Source of the DNA: Cristatella mucedo
Lineage: Eukaryota > Bryozoa > Phylactolaemata > Cristatellidae
Length of the DNA stretch: 64,000 nt
Direction of reading: 5' to 3'
Assembly: GCA_009760855.2 (NCBI GenBank)
Contig: WPIO01000098.1
Location: forward strand, 622,501-686,500
Shown in pieces: positions 9,542 through 21,385 of the stretch; positions within the stretch are counted from its first letter, which is position 1, and every line of letters begins with the position of its first letter. The notes under the pieces were generated by a model. That model was not told where the DNA came from. It saw only the letters and a program-made list of their open reading frames with translations, and searched no databases. A program made the position numbers and the translations under genes.

Positions 9542-10716
9542 CTTGGCTGACTCTCACAATTGGCTCTGCCAGAAGATCTCCTGTCGAATCAGCTTAAAAT
9601 CTAGGTGCCATGTTCCAAAGTGGCATCTCGTTAGGCGACCACACCAGCTCCCCAGTCAAGACTGCCTACTTTCAGCTACATAGCATGGCTAAAATTCGGG
9701 CTTGTTTAGATAAGGATACCACGTCTGAGTTGATCCATGCATTTTTGACATCCCGTTTTGACTTCTGTAACTCACTGAGTGCTGGAATACCGGCATGTGC
9801 AATCAGGCGATAACAGCTGGTCCAAAACTCCGCAGCTAGGCTTGTCTGTCGTGAGATTCGCAGCTGCCACATCACACCACTTCTCGCCGACCTGCAGTGG
9901 CTACCAGTCAAGCAACGGATCGACTTAAAAAGTTTCTTCACTCACTTTTAGGTCACTTCTTTCTTTGGCTCCAGCCTATCTCTCAGATCTACTCCCCCAC
10001 CAGGCCAAGCATCGTACCACCTGCTTTTCGGAATCCAACAGTTTACCAATAATTCGTACAAACCTAAAATCCTTTGGAGACCGTGAATTTAATTTGTATG
10101 CCGCAAAGCCTAAAACTCACTCCCGACTTGCATCAGAACATACCCAGATTTCACCACATTTAAAAAGAACTTAAAAACACCTAATTAGACAGCATTTAGT
10201 GGGTTCTTGTGATTTGTACTTTACGTGCTTGTGAGTGCTGACACTGTGCATGGTGCCACTAACCACATTTGCATGCTAACATGTGCATGTCGATATGTTG
10301 CTGTGTCTCCGGTGGAGGCTGTTCTAATGGAGTCTCACGGAGACCCGAAGACACGAGCGGGCAAACGTGAGTGGTGAGCGAGACTCTTGTCTTTATTCCC
10401 CCAGCGGGGAAATATACGAGCTGGCGGCTGACTCACCACATGTGAGGTAGTGTCTCTACGGTGGATCACATGATTACGTCAAAGGCTGCCCCGAGTCAAT
10501 GGTTCAATCTCTCACTGCAGGGCGTACCTCAGCGGCCGAGAGCCAACAAGGGCACACAACAGTGTCACCTCTAACTATGTTATTCATGTTGTTTATCAAG
10601 CATGATATTACTCACCATTCAGTCGCGTTTCCATTTGCAGCAAATTTAAAGCATCTAGAAAGAGATTGAGTTCTCTGGCGGTGCTTTATCAAGAGCATTA
10701 TTATTATTATTATTAA
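9542..10716 (+). mobile_element. LINE-a copy, 5'-truncated, carrying an LTR-like insert
   Basis: Starts in the C-terminal region (TTGGCTGACTCTCACAATTG) and runs through the sense equivalents of the LINE-a C-terminus (frame pieces KIRACLDKDT, FLTSRFDFCNSL and the MAPAYLSDLLPHQAKHRTT block), the 3' UTR (GTGCTGACACTGTGCATG) and the terminal hairpin-related AAAGCATCTAGAAAGAG...CTTTATC into (ATT)n. Frameshifts and a stop after CAIRR disrupt coding. A 270-bp insert splits the 3' UTR at 10292-10561. Confidence 0.85.
10292..10561. mobile_element. Candidate solo LTR inside a LINE 3' UTR
   Basis: The interrupted LINE reads GCATGTC then ACCTCTAAC; other copies (61915-61930) read GCATGTCACCCCTAACC without a break, so the insert is defined by comparison. 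Flanks ATGTC (10287-10291) and GTGTC (10562-10566) fit a 5-bp target duplication with one change. Near the ends TGTTG (10296) and CAACA (to 10561) form the inverted TG...CA of LTRs, though four extra bases precede TGTTG. No protein. A non-autonomous DNA transposon is the alternative. Confidence 0.4.
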
Positions 10717-12852
10717 CTCTAACTTTATTGTTTGTCTAAAAGCTCGGCTAAGAATAAGCGGCGAGGAAAGATCAACTGCATATACATCATAACTTATGCA
10801 GCACCACACGAGCACTTACTTGGTAGCAGTCATCTTCCAGATTGATCGCCTGGGCAATCAGTTTTAGCCCGCCAGGGAAGGCTTTTGACCACCTTGGCGA
10901 TGGTAAGATAGAAGCGCACAAGAAATAGCAGCAGTCCATCGACGAACGAGAAGCAGTGAATCAACGGATGCGCTCAGAGAATCCTGCAAGGCGAACAGAG
11001 GAGATTATTGGTCTGTTAATTTTTATGCGAAAGGTCACGAGTTGCAAGCTGAAGGCGTGTGCATGAGATACTACTGCTTACTCTGGCAAGTACTAGTGAC
11101 GAACTTGCATATCCACCCGTAACTTTCCAAACGATTGGTTCTAAGCCAGGAGAAGAGGTAATCTAATAGTTGATGAGTACATGAAAAAGGGAACATTTAT
11201 GTCGAAAGAGGTGCGAACACTGTGCGAAGGCTGAGAGATACTGGTAACGACAGGCAGGAGATTGTCAACGAACGAATGATTATGCACAGGTGCACAGGGC
11301 AAGCCAAACAGGTACTTTAATAACTAAATTGCTGCTACTGATTTTGCTTGCTCATGTTCCAGGTACTCTATGTAAAGAAAATTTTCTGATTTATTTCTGC
11401 ACATGAAAACCGTACTCGTTAAACCCACACAGAATATTCGATTCAGTGAGTCCTGGACTGTGAGAATCACTGCTTCAAATTATTCTCCTGCTTCTGACTT
11501 TGTCATATCCTTTGCAGCCTTCCTGGACTGCTACCTTGCTGCTAATAACTCCTTGACTGCATCGCTCTTTCAAAAAGCTTGTCGCTCAATCTCGTTTCCA
11601 GAGATGACGTTTGTTACCAAATACATACGTCTGCTTAGTTTTTCAGGGTGCCGTAAAAAAGCTCTGCCTCATAACCACTTGGTCTATGGGGCTGCCTGGA
11701 TTTCACACGGAGATAAGTTTAGCTAAATTAAAAACTGGAAAGTCCATTTGAAATGCTAAAACGAGGTCTTCAATGTAGTGCAACTTTCGGAAAACAGAAC
11801 AATCAAGGTTATGTCAGTGAGGCGACAATGCACACTCGCTCTGATAAGGCGCAGAAGCGGCCTTGGATCGAGTGACATTTTAATTGGCACGTATTTGTTA
11901 ATGCCAGAATAAGCGGAATGAGTTTTAACTTAGCCGGTTAATCTCACATTCCATAAGTGCAAGCATGAAATCAAACTTGATGGACGTTCAATACAGTTTT
12001 TGAACTACTAAGGCCAATTTAAGGTCCGTAACGTTCGTATTCATTCGGCTTGCGATGCAGATGCAGCTTATCTGTAACCCATAAAAACGTAGGAAGTACT
12101 TTAAAAGTTCAAACAACGTCAGAACGTTCCCATGCCACCTTGAAGCAAAGGAGATCATGTGCAGAAACTCAAGCAATTCTGGGAATCTTCACATGTTTTA
12201 AAAAACGAAATAATGATTAGGATTTGTATTGGATAAAGCAAGTGCATAGTCAGGACTATTTGATTGGAAGCTCTTGAAAGCTCATTTTTATACCATTTAG
12301 ATTGTTTTACAGAATATAATCACATGATGCAATCCTATTTCAAGGAAACAGCTTTTTTCTGAATTAAAGTGAGCGTTGTTTTCCTAATGTCTACCTATTG
12401 ATATCTTACACGCATTGCCAGCGATAGATGGCCTCTTCACTATCAGGAAGATTGTTAAAGCTAGATGTAACTGATCTACGTCATACTTACTTAAGGGTCA
12501 GCCAAACGTTTGGGAAGTTTAAACAACGACACGGTTGCCTCATTTATGACTTAGTCAATGAAAAGTGGCGCGATCGTCATGAATGCTCAGAAAATCAGTC
12601 AGAAGTTCAGCAACAAAGCTATTATCACGACAGATGTAGCTGTAGTTATTACCAAATTGATTCCATGGACAATTACTGGTGGAAGCGCTATTTTCAACCT
12701 ATCCTCCAAAAAATATTGTTTCAGAAATGTATGCAATCACACTTACGCCGTGAGGGCGTCGTGGTTATAATAACAGTAGATAATTTGTTATGGAAACCGC
12801 TGGGCTTTCACAGAGCAAGGTGTAAACCTGTAGCTCGGCTAAAAAATGCGTT
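10717..12852. repeat. Array segment with decayed A and intact B1 hairpins
   Basis: AGCAGTCCATCGACGAACG to CAGCCTTCCTGGACTGCTAC (about 10930-11530) is paralogous to 36540-37130 and 53100-53700. From 11730 it follows the 15090 block (TCTTCAATGTAGTGCAACTTTCGG). A degenerate A hairpin may lie at about 12080-12132 (AACGTAGG...CAGAACGTTCC). GATGGCCTCTTCACTATC and GCTCCAAAAAG-type words lead into hairpin B1 at 12741. Confidence 0.65.
12741..12825. ncRNA. Array hairpin B1-1
   Basis: Left arm CTTACGCCGTGAGGGCGTCG faces right arm CGCTGGGCTTTCACAGAGC; the inner stem TAACAG/TTGTTA closes a loop around TAGATAAT. Several mismatches compared with 34008. Flank CCTGTAGCTC follows as in other B1 copies. Confidence 0.5.
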
Positions 12853-12962
12853 ATACACACACACACACACACACACACACATTTATATATATATATATAC
12901 ATATATATATATTTATATATATATATATATGTATACATATATATATATATATTTATATACAT
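12853..12962. repeat. (AC)n then (TA)n microsatellite
   Basis: An uninterrupted AC run of about 28 bases is followed by about 75 bases of mostly TA with ATTTA and GTATAC interruptions. It abuts the 3' end of a minus-strand S1 SINE, so the TA-rich part probably grew from the SINE tail. Confidence 0.9.
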
Positions 12963-13105
12963 AATTCGTTTATTTAGCGCCCCGAGAGAACTTAATCTGT
13001 ATTCAAACGCTTCACTTATGCCTCGGGGCTCGAGCCCACGACCTCAGTCAGACATTGGTCGGAGCGAGCACCTTAACCGCCAGACCAAACCAGCTCGTTA
13101 AATGC
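12963..13105 (-). mobile_element. S1 tRNA-derived SINE with LINE-like tail
   Basis: On the minus strand: CTGGTTTGGTCTGGCGGTTA (A-box region), GTGGGCTCGAGCCC (B-box region), then AAGCGTTTGAATACAG, AGATTAAGTTCTCTCGGGG and GCGCTAAATAAACG. The last part matches the LINE-a 3' hairpin tail (AGATTAAGTTCTCTGAGGGC). Its site is not shared with the other S1 copies in the array, so this is a separate, probably later insertion. Confidence 0.8.
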
Positions 13106-13674
13106 TCCATAATTTAATGCCAAAACGGTACTCTTTCGTTAAAAAGTGAGTTATTTCTAAGGAAATTAAAATTTACCTTCAATGCTCCTCTCTCGGTCGC
13201 CCAATTTGTAAGCATAGCCATACCTGTTGACGAATAAAAGTTATGCCTGCAAGAACGATTCACAGGGAGAGACTTTTATATGCGGCGCCAGCACACGCTG
13301 ACACACAGGCCTAAAGACCGTCAGCTGCGTTAAAATTCACTATTATTTATTGACAGCCAATCGCTCAAGTTTCTGAGAAATTGACTTTGAAAACATGCAG
13401 TATAAGTATAAGTATAAGACGCCGTATAAGTATAAGACTACGTGGATAAGTAGGCTCCAAATGCAAAATATTTTATTTCGATAGTTTGTGCGTGAATGAA
13501 ATCATTTCAATCATGTTGACCTCTTACCTTATGAAGGCAACCTCACACTCCAAAGGCACAAAGCATAAAGTGACAGCTATTGAATCGCATATTGGAAAAA
13601 TCACGTGGTAAATTACAATTCGGTAACATTTGTACTTATCCATGTTGCTGTTATTGACGTTCAGCATTGCCCTA

Positions 13675-13712
13675 TTATAACGTTTGGGTAATTTCAGACT
13701 ATCCGAACGTGT
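13675..13712. ncRNA. Array hairpin A2-2 (shortened)
   Basis: ACGTTTGGGTA (13680-13690) pairs with TATCCGAACGT (13700-13710) over 11 positions, two of them G-T wobbles in plus-strand RNA, with a 9-base loop. The inner TCTGACA part of the 5' arm has been deleted relative to 16782. Confidence 0.45.
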
Positions 13713-14344
13713 TGTTCATGCAAAGTAGCTAGTGGCCTTAAAACTAAAAAACGATTCATTCTCCGAACGGGCCGAGCTAGCATACTAAATTGCAATACAG
13801 TGGCTCGTGGCAAGTGTAAGATGGAAACTATTTGAGTATTTAGGTTCCAAATCACTTACCATCGGGCACTAGAGATAGATGTAAAGAAAAAAAACTGATA
13901 ATAAACTATCCTTACATATGGAAGTCTAATATTATAAGTTAGGCTGAATACTTTAATACTGCACGTCAACTCGAATAGTCGTTAAGGCTCTGCCGTTGGT
14001 ACAAGACTATAATAAATGATGGCGTGACGAAGAAATTGGTTAAGCAAGCTTACAGTAATTGTGATCGTACTTAAAAACTCTCCAGTGCTTTAGTATTGCA
14101 AACTCGCAAAACCTCTCCAGTGCTTTAGTATTGCATGTTTTATCCTTTTAAGACATCAGCAAGAGGTAGATACTCGGCGAACGAACTACGAACAAACTAG
14201 AGCCGCCTTCAGTCGTTGGTGAATGGGGTGCTAGAGAGTGATATTTGATAGAAGCGCCCTAGTCAATTTAAATTCGCGCGAAGCGGAATTCTTAATTTGA
14301 AAAATATAAAGCTCACTCCGAATACAGGCACGTGTCACTTGATT

Positions 14345-14412
14345 CCATGAGAATGCTGGGTTTTCCTAGCAGCCGATATAATGCAATCAAATCTCAGCCA
14401 TCTCAATAAGCT
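14345..14412. ncRNA. Array hairpin B4-2
   Basis: ATGAGAATGCTGGG faces CTCAGCCATCTCAA; the usual CCTAGCAG/ATGCTAG inner stem is broken because the 3' side reads TGCAATC. Weaker than B4-3 and B4-5. Confidence 0.4.
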
Positions 14413-16127
14413 AGGTACACAGCTGCACTCAATTAAAAGAACTAGCACGTATAGAATCAAATACAAATACAAATCAAACAAAACACTGGGTATGTGAACA
14501 ATACCACCGAAACTGAATGAACTATTCCGGAAAGTATGAGCATTATCCCTCACTGAAACCCCACTTTATGAGTTCCCGTGCACTAAAATCCTAGAAATGT
14601 GGCACACAAGTTTGCTAGTCCACTAACAAAAGAATATTTACCCTGTACGCTTTCAATAGCAGTAACAGCAAGGAAGGTGGTGCCGTTTCAAATCATCCCA
14701 CGAATCTTGCATTCGAAGCCTAGCAATCGATTACAAGCGACGTTTCGCATAATGAGGTTTTCACGAGTGGCTGAATTCACAACACGTATATTCACTGAAG
14801 AACTTGCCAACACCTGTCCCAACAATAGGTAGTCATTCACATACTCTTTTACTTCAAATGCTAAGAAGATGACACTAATACTTGTAAAAAAGATTAGTCA
14901 TTAACGAGAAATCAGTGTTGACATGCAGACTTGGCTTGTTTCTCTTGTGGTCTTATAGTAGCGGTACGTTTTGAGGCGGTAATCACGATCAGAATATTTT
15001 CTTCTGAACAGTCGCAGATGACAGACAGCCCACGGATTTTGGCATTATCATTCAATTCAGGAAAAATTTGCGCACGGAGGAACATTTACTTACATTAAAA
15101 GTTGGACAGTCCATTGGAAACACAGATAGGAGGTCTTTAATGTAGTGTACCTCTCGGAAAACAGAACAATCAAGGTTATGGTTATGAGGCGACAATGCGC
15201 ACCCGCTTGGGCGAGAAGCATGAGCGGCCTTGGAACGAGAGACATTTTGTTTGGCTCGTATTTGCTAATGCTAGAATAAACAGAATCATTCTTACCCTAG
15301 CCGGTTAATCTCGCATTCAAAGATTGCAAAAATGCAGTCGAACGCGAGAGACATTGGATCGCATTTCTGAACTGCTATGTCCAAATTATTGTCCTTGACA
15401 TTAGCAATCATTCGGTACACAGACGATGCATCGTATCTTTACCCCGTAAGATCGTCGGAAGTGTTCTACCCGTACAAATCCGATCAGAACGTCCAAATGT
15501 CCTCTCAAAACAAAGAGGCTTATGGCTTAGATCTCAAAAAACTTAGAGTTCTCTGAAGATTTAAAACAAGAAATAATGATTAGGATCTGTATCGGATAAA
15601 GCAAGTGCAATGTTAGGACTATTTGATTCTAAACTCCAGCTAGCTCACTTTGATAAAATTGAGATAGATTTGCAGCATATAAATGACATTAGGCAAGCCG
15701 ACTGGTAAGTAAACGAATTTCCCGAGTTGGTATGAACGTTTATTCTTTAATAGCTACATGTGAAATTTGTACAGGCGTTGCCCGTGATTTACGGCAACAA
15801 TATTGTCTTGAAGATTGCTAGAGCTGACTGTAATTGATCGAGGCTGTACTTACTTAAGTGTCAATCAATTTTTATAGAAGTTCTAAAATAAAACATTCGC
15901 TTAATGTATGAGTTATTCGATGAAAAGTGGCCTGATTATTTTAAATGCTCCAAAAAAAGTTAAGCGTTCACTAACGACACTCGAAAGCTATTGGCACGAC
16001 AAATTTAGCTGTAGTCATTTCCAAGATAACTCCGCAAACATCTGGTGGTAGAGCTATAGTCGATCTATCCTCCAACAAATAAATCCGTGATCAAACAAAT
16101 TAAGTTTTAAAAATGAAGACACCTATT

Positions 16128-16210
16128 CTTACGCCATGAGAGCGTCTTCGTTTTCATAACAGTTGATAATGTGTCAGAAAACCGCCACTATCTCAGGGAG
16201 TAGGCGTAAA
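16128..16210. ncRNA. Array hairpin B1-2
   Basis: CTTACGCCATGAGAGCGTC pairs with the right arm CCACTATCTCAGGGAGTAGG and terminal GGCGTAAA; CGTTTTC pairs with GAAAACCG. The inner AACA/TGTC stem is weakened. Confidence 0.5.
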
Positions 16211-16781
16211 GCTGTAGCACAGCTATACAATGTGTTTTAAATGTTCCATATTGCAATGCCTGAATATAACCCGTTTATTAATTTAAAAGCGTTTTATTGC
16301 TGAGGAAATTAAAAGTTACCGTCCAGGCTCCTCTCTCAGTCGTCCAATCTGCAAGCGTAGCCGTATCGGTTGACGATCGAACGTTCTACCCTGAAACAAG
16401 GAACCGACCCAGCAGCTTTTACGTGCAGTGCCAAAATCCCTGGCACGCATGCGTAAAACTATCAGCTTCATTAAAAAGCACTATTATTTAGTGAAAACCA
16501 ATCGCTAAAGTTTCTTATCAGTTAACTGAAAACACGCTGCATCTCTGACTACGCACATAGATATGCTCGGCTTGAGAAATATTTTATTTCAGTCTTTTTT
16601 GTGTCAATGGAATGTTTAAATCAAGCGAACGACTTACCATAGGAAGACAAGTTTACACTCCAGAGGCGCTAGCATAACATGACAGATATTGAATCCTGTA
16701 TTCGAAAAATCACGGGCTAATTTACAATTTGGCAATCGTTGTAATTATCCAGCTTGTTGATAATGCCGCTCAGCTTTGCTT

Positions 16782-16842
16782 TATTAGAACGTCCGGATAG
16801 GTCTGACAGTATAGTCAATGTCAGACTATTCGAACGTTTTGC
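16782..16842. ncRNA. Array hairpin A2-3
   Basis: Arm 16788-16808 (AACGTCCGGATAG then GTCTGACA) is complementary to 16819-16838 (TGTCAGACTATTCGAACGTT) at all but two positions plus a one-base bulge, with a 10-base loop. This is the best A2 copy. Confidence 0.6.
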
Positions 16843-17079
16843 TAAAGCAAAGTGTCATGTGACCTTAAATCTAAACGAGGATTGATACGGAATACGGATA
16901 AGAATGGCTTTGCAGAAGAAACATTTGTTTCATCGTTTCTTGCATGTATAAAAGTATTTTAAGCAGGTGGACGATTTACCTATGGAAGGCAAGCAAGCTC
17001 TCCAAAAACACTGGCATAACATGACAGATATCCAATCGGATATTTAAGAAATCATGGTATAAGTTACAAGTTGGCAACG

Positions 17080-17465
17080 ATTCTGAAAACTACTCGAAAA
17101 TAAACGATGATATAGCCAAAGTGCTACTCATAGGGCACTGTAAGCGTGTGGCTGGATTAAAACGTTTTGCTATTCTCATATGTGGTAGTTTTGGGGGGTT
17201 CATCACCATGTGCTCTAAATTTAGGAGCCGTTTTCAACAGCTGCCTAGTTTTTAAAATCTTCATTCAGAAGACTGCTTCTACTGCTAGCCACCACGTTCA
17301 ATGCATACCAAAGATAAGGAGCGGGCTTCCATGATGGCCTAAAGAAAACTAGCTAGCTCCTTAGTTCTGTTTTCTTTTGATTATTTTAATACCTTTTCGG
17401 CAGGGGTACTGAAGAAAGCGACTAGGCCATCGCAGAAGGCTATAACTATGGCTGCAAGATATTTT
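17080..17465 (+). mobile_element. LINE-b C-terminal fragment (pseudogene)
   Basis: CTCATAGGGCACTGTAAGCG matches CTCATAGTGCACCCTAAGCG of the LINE-b copy at 8040. Translated pieces then follow the usual post-RT order: LNLGAVFNSCLVFKI, CIPKIRSGL and AGVLKKATRP...TMAAR, corresponding to the LGV.F, IAKIR and LP...QN.AAR blocks seen in LINE-a. Stops occur in the middle. It replaces part of an A2 monomer. Confidence 0.65.
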
Positions 17466-18235
17466 TAAAGTCCTAGAGGTTTAACTAGGCGTGTCCTGTG
17501 CAAAAAGACCTAGGATGGCTGTCTGTTGATCAACGGATACAGAGAAAGTTCGTACGCTGATCCGCAAGCCACGGCTTGAGTCCTCCATGCTGAGGCTGAG
17601 CTGTACAGGGAAAGACGACGAGGTGGTTGTCAAACGACAAAAGGATTGGTCAGGCGACACGCACAGGAGCACTCGGTCAGTCAAACTGGAACTCTATTTT
17701 TCAAATTGATGCTCCTTATGAGGCTTCCTCACGCCTCGAGTACCCTATAGTTGTAAAGTTTGTGATATGTACTTGCAGGCGTCAAAAACCGTTCGAGACT
17801 GAAGCGTTTTATCAATGGTTCCTAAGCTGTGAAATTCAATTCCTCAGTTATTCTACTGCATCTGGCTGTGGTGTATCCTGTTCCAAAATTCTGAACTTCT
17901 CTTTTGCCCCGACGCTTACTCGCATTAAAGGCTGGTTAGTCACTCGGAAACGCCGACAGGTGGTGTTAAAAGTAGCGGATCTTTCAGAAAATAGGACAAG
18001 CAAAGTCACGGCGGCTGTGAGGCGACAGCATTGAGTGTCACCTAAAAGACGTATAAACAGCCACAGAATGAGAGAAATTGCGTTTAGCTTGCAATTGGGA
18101 GAATGAGCAACATAAGACTTACCTAACCTTACCTTAGACCTGGCGTTCAGAACATGCGGGAATAGAAATCGACCTTGACAGACAAACAATCACGTTTTTC
18201 AATTACTAAGTCTTTTTTATCGTCCGTGACATACT

Positions 18236-18473
18236 AATAATAATAATAATAATGCACTTGATAAACCGCCCTCAGAGAACTTAATCTCTTTCTAGGCGCT
18301 TTACATTTGCTGCAAAGGGAAATACAATTGAATGGTAAGTAAAATCATGCTTGAAAAACAAACAAAATGAATAAAATGGTTAGGGGTGATATGCGCAGGG
18401 TCAGCATGCTAATGTGGTTAGTGGCAGCATGCACAGTGTCAGCACGCATAAGCACATGAAGGACGAATCTCGG
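18236..18473 (-). mobile_element. LINE-a 3' UTR, severely 5'-truncated
   Basis: Begins with (TAA)n, then the hairpin tail (here ACCGCCCTCAGAGAAC...TCTAGGCGCTTTAC, with one stem base changed) and 3' UTR to GACGAATCTC. The monomer words CGTCCGTGACAT before and GCACTTATTCAGCC after are contiguous in uninterrupted copies, which fixes the insertion limits. Confidence 0.85.
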
Positions 18474-18524
18474 GGCATTTGCACTTATTCAGCCAATTGA
18501 AGATGCAACTTATCCTAACCCCAA

Positions 18525-18586
18525 AAGAACGTTGGGAAAATTGAAAGAGTAGAGATAACGTCTCAATTTCATCCTAACGTTCTCTT
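18525..18586. ncRNA. Array hairpin A1-1
   Basis: AAGAACGTTGGG and AAAATTGA pair with TCAATTT and CCTAACGTTCTCTT. The inner GAGAC found in 21324 reads GAAAG here, so the top of the stem is open although GTCTC is retained opposite. Confidence 0.5.
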
Positions 18587-19217
18587 AAAGTAAAGATCAT
18601 GGCTTGAAACTCAAAATATTTTGAGAGTCGCCTCAAGATTTAAACCAGGACACGTTGATTTCGATGTGTATTGGGTAGGGCAAGTGGAAAGTTTGGACTT
18701 GTAAAGTGGAAGATCTAAAAAGCTTACTTTTATAAAATCAAGATGGATTTGAATAGACAAAAACTTGTGCTATGCAAATGTGCTCTAATGAAAGCATGTT
18801 GTCCGCGTTAGGATGGCACCTTTTCTCTTAAGGACTTAAGGCTTTCGAAGCCGGACTTGCTTTGCTCGCGATTGATGACCGTACTACTATAGTGAGAGAT
18901 TGCAAGCGAATTGCAAATGGCGGCATACATTATTTGAGGTGATCAGCTCTTAAATGAACATTTGAAACGTTCTATCAATAATACAGTCGCCCGATTTACG
19001 ATGCATTCGATGAAAAGTGGCCTGATTCTTATAAAGGCTCCAACAAGTAATTGGACATTCACTAACGGAGCTATCAACTCAACGAATTCGGCTTTAGTCA
19101 TTACCAGAGTAATTCCGCAAGGAAACCTTTAATAGAAGGGCTATTTTTGGTTTAATATCCTAAAGGAATAATTCATAATTTTAAGAAGTTAAAGTTTTGC
19201 AAATGGAGACGCTTGAC

Positions 19218-19299
19218 CTGACGCCGCCGGGAGTTTTGTTCTTCATAACAGTAGATAATACATTAAAAAAACGCCACGCTCTCACGGAGCAAAACGTTA
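19218..19299. ncRNA. Array hairpin B1-3 (decayed)
   Basis: Right arm CGCCACGCTCTCACGGAGC is conserved but the left arm reads CTGACGCCGCCGGGAGTTTT, so the lower stem is largely unpaired. Loop words AACAGTAGATAATA remain. Confidence 0.3.
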
Positions 19300-21323
19300 A
19301 CCTATAGTTCAGCGATAAAATGTGTATTAAATGTTTCATATGTAAATGCATGAATGGTAGGCTATAAATCATTCATGCAATTTCAGTTCATTGCTTAATA
19401 AATTACAACTTACCTTCCATACTCCTCTCTCAGTCGTCCAATCTGCAAGCGTACCCGTAGTGGTTCACGAATCTCTTGTATGCCCTAAAACGATGAACCG
19501 CTGGCAGTGGCTTTTAGGCGCAATGCAAAAACACGCAGGCATGACGACAGTGGCACAATATAAAAAGAATTTGAAAAGCACCCTTACCTTAAGATGGAAG
19601 TTTTGTGTCCTTAGTGTAAACATTTCATTTCGACTGCAACGGAATATCAGAGGCTACGTCTATTTCATGAGGTGTATGATAGCTGTCTCACACCACAAAA
19701 TAAGCAGCAGTTGGTATCCAACCGGTGCGAATATTCTCGATTGAAGTCCATGTGGCTAATACAAAAAAACATCAGCTAATGCCTGGCTCCTAGTTCTTAG
19801 AGCGACTGCTGCAATAAACCATGGCTTTGGCGTCTGGAAATCGAGGTTGTCTCTTCATTACTGAAACAGTTTCCATATCATCGACAGAAGCTCAACCAGC
19901 GAGACAGTCAGATGGAGATCTGAGTACATCTACCGAATGGTACAGCTACGCGAGATAGGGAAGGAGGGGAATTATCTGCGTAAGTCGTGAAGCTGAAGGG
20001 GAGTAAGGCTGAGGAATGAGGACGATCTTCTTCGAGAAGGCCGAGAAGAGCTGAGCCGCGCACCGATGTGGGCATCGACCGGTGGTCACGTGGTCACTCT
20101 CAGAGAACACTCGCCGGCGGAATACTGACAGGCATGCTGGGATCGACGAAAGGCTGAAACGCAGACAGTTAGACAGAGAAGCTCGCTGTTTCACCCAAAG
20201 GCCGCCAGCTTTGGCAAGTCAGCGAGGTGCACGGAACCTAGACACTCAATTGTACCAAGACAGTGAGCTTTGTGGCCGAGAGGAGTCACCCTGCGGAGCT
20301 AGCGAGCTGGCAGCCTTGGATCGCGAACGCTCGACCACTATGAGTACATTTCGGCAAGGCTGACCGGCGCTGAGCGAGGAGAGAAGGGGGCCTTGAATAG
20401 TTGGCGAGTGCGTGAAAAAGAGAAATTCTGCTTGGAACCAGGAGCGTGCACTCGACAACGGCTGAGATGTACATGGAAAGCCATCGAGTTGTTTGTTAAT
20501 GCACGGAGGATTGGGCGTGCAGCACGCACTGGATCGCTCGGCCAGTCAAACTGGAACTTTAATATTTATATTGATGCTACTGATTCAACTCCCTCACGTC
20601 TCGAGTACTATTTAGACATAAAAGTTTTTTATATATACTTGCAGGCGTAAAAAACCGTTAGAGGCGAAAGCGTTTAATTGATACATCCTAAACTGCGAAA
20701 CTCACTTCCTCAGTTATTCTACTGCTTCTGACTGTGGCATATCATGTTCCAAAATTCCGTACTGTTCTTTTGCCCCGACTCACTTACTTGGGTGTTTGGC
20801 TCTTTCAGACAAGCTTGTAGCATTCCATTTGTTGTGAGATGACTTTGGTTACTTTCAGCATGCATACTGATAACTGCTTGAGCTGTTGATGTGCGTGTGT
20901 TTCGTTCGTTCATGACGACCACTTATCTGGGCTTGTAAGTGAATTTTTCACGCGGAAAATTGCTTACTTACATAAAAAGTTGGTTAGTCGCTTGGAAACG
21001 CCGAATGTTGGTGTTAAATGTAGCGGATCTTTCAGTGAACTGGACAAGCAAAGGCCACGGCAGCAGCGAGGCGACAACCTTCAATGTCACCTAAAAGACG
21101 CATTTGCAGCGTCAGCATGGGAAAAAGTGCGTTTAGCTCGTATTTTGAAGAAGGCGCAACATGAATCTTACCTTAGCCGGGTGACCTCGCACTCAGAACA
21201 TGCGAGAATAAAAATCAACCTAACAGAAAAACAATCGCATTTTTCAATTAATAAGTCTAATTTATTTTCCGTGACCTCTGTAGTTGTTCATCCAGTTGAA
21301 GATGCAGCTTGTCTTTGCCCTAA

Positions 21324-21385
21324 AAGAACGTTGGGAAAATTGAGACAGTAGAGATAACGTCTCAATTTCGTCCGAACGTTCTCTT
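21324..21385. ncRNA. Array hairpin A1-2 (best A1)
   Basis: AAATTGAGAC (21337-21346) is perfectly complementary to GTCTCAATTT (21359-21368). The lower stem AACGTT...GGGA pairs with TCCGAACGTT and terminal AAG with CTT, with two small internal loops. The 12-base loop is AGTAGAGATAAC. Total 62 nt. Confidence 0.6.

Larger units (their letters stand above)
13106..17079. repeat. Array segment with A2, B4, B1 and A2 hairpins
   Basis: Contains CAATTTGTAAGCATAGCC (13203), a short (TATAAG)n run at about 13401-13452, the minus-strand donor-like CTTACCTT at 13523-13530, hairpins at 13675, 14345, 16128 and 16782, and the donor-like TTACTTAC at 15086-15093. A degenerate A hairpin may sit near 15445-15505 (GATCGTCGGAAG...CGATCAGAACG). 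After 16910 a partial repeat of the A2 left flank (TTACCTATGGAAGGCAAGC) runs into a LINE-b fragment that removed the hairpin. Confidence 0.7.

Noticed and set aside
12428-12964. 178-codon open frame (+)
   Set aside because: It runs through hairpin B1-1 and ends in (AC)n/(TA)n, so the C-terminal THTH and IYIY residues come from a microsatellite. No domain and no preserved paralogue.
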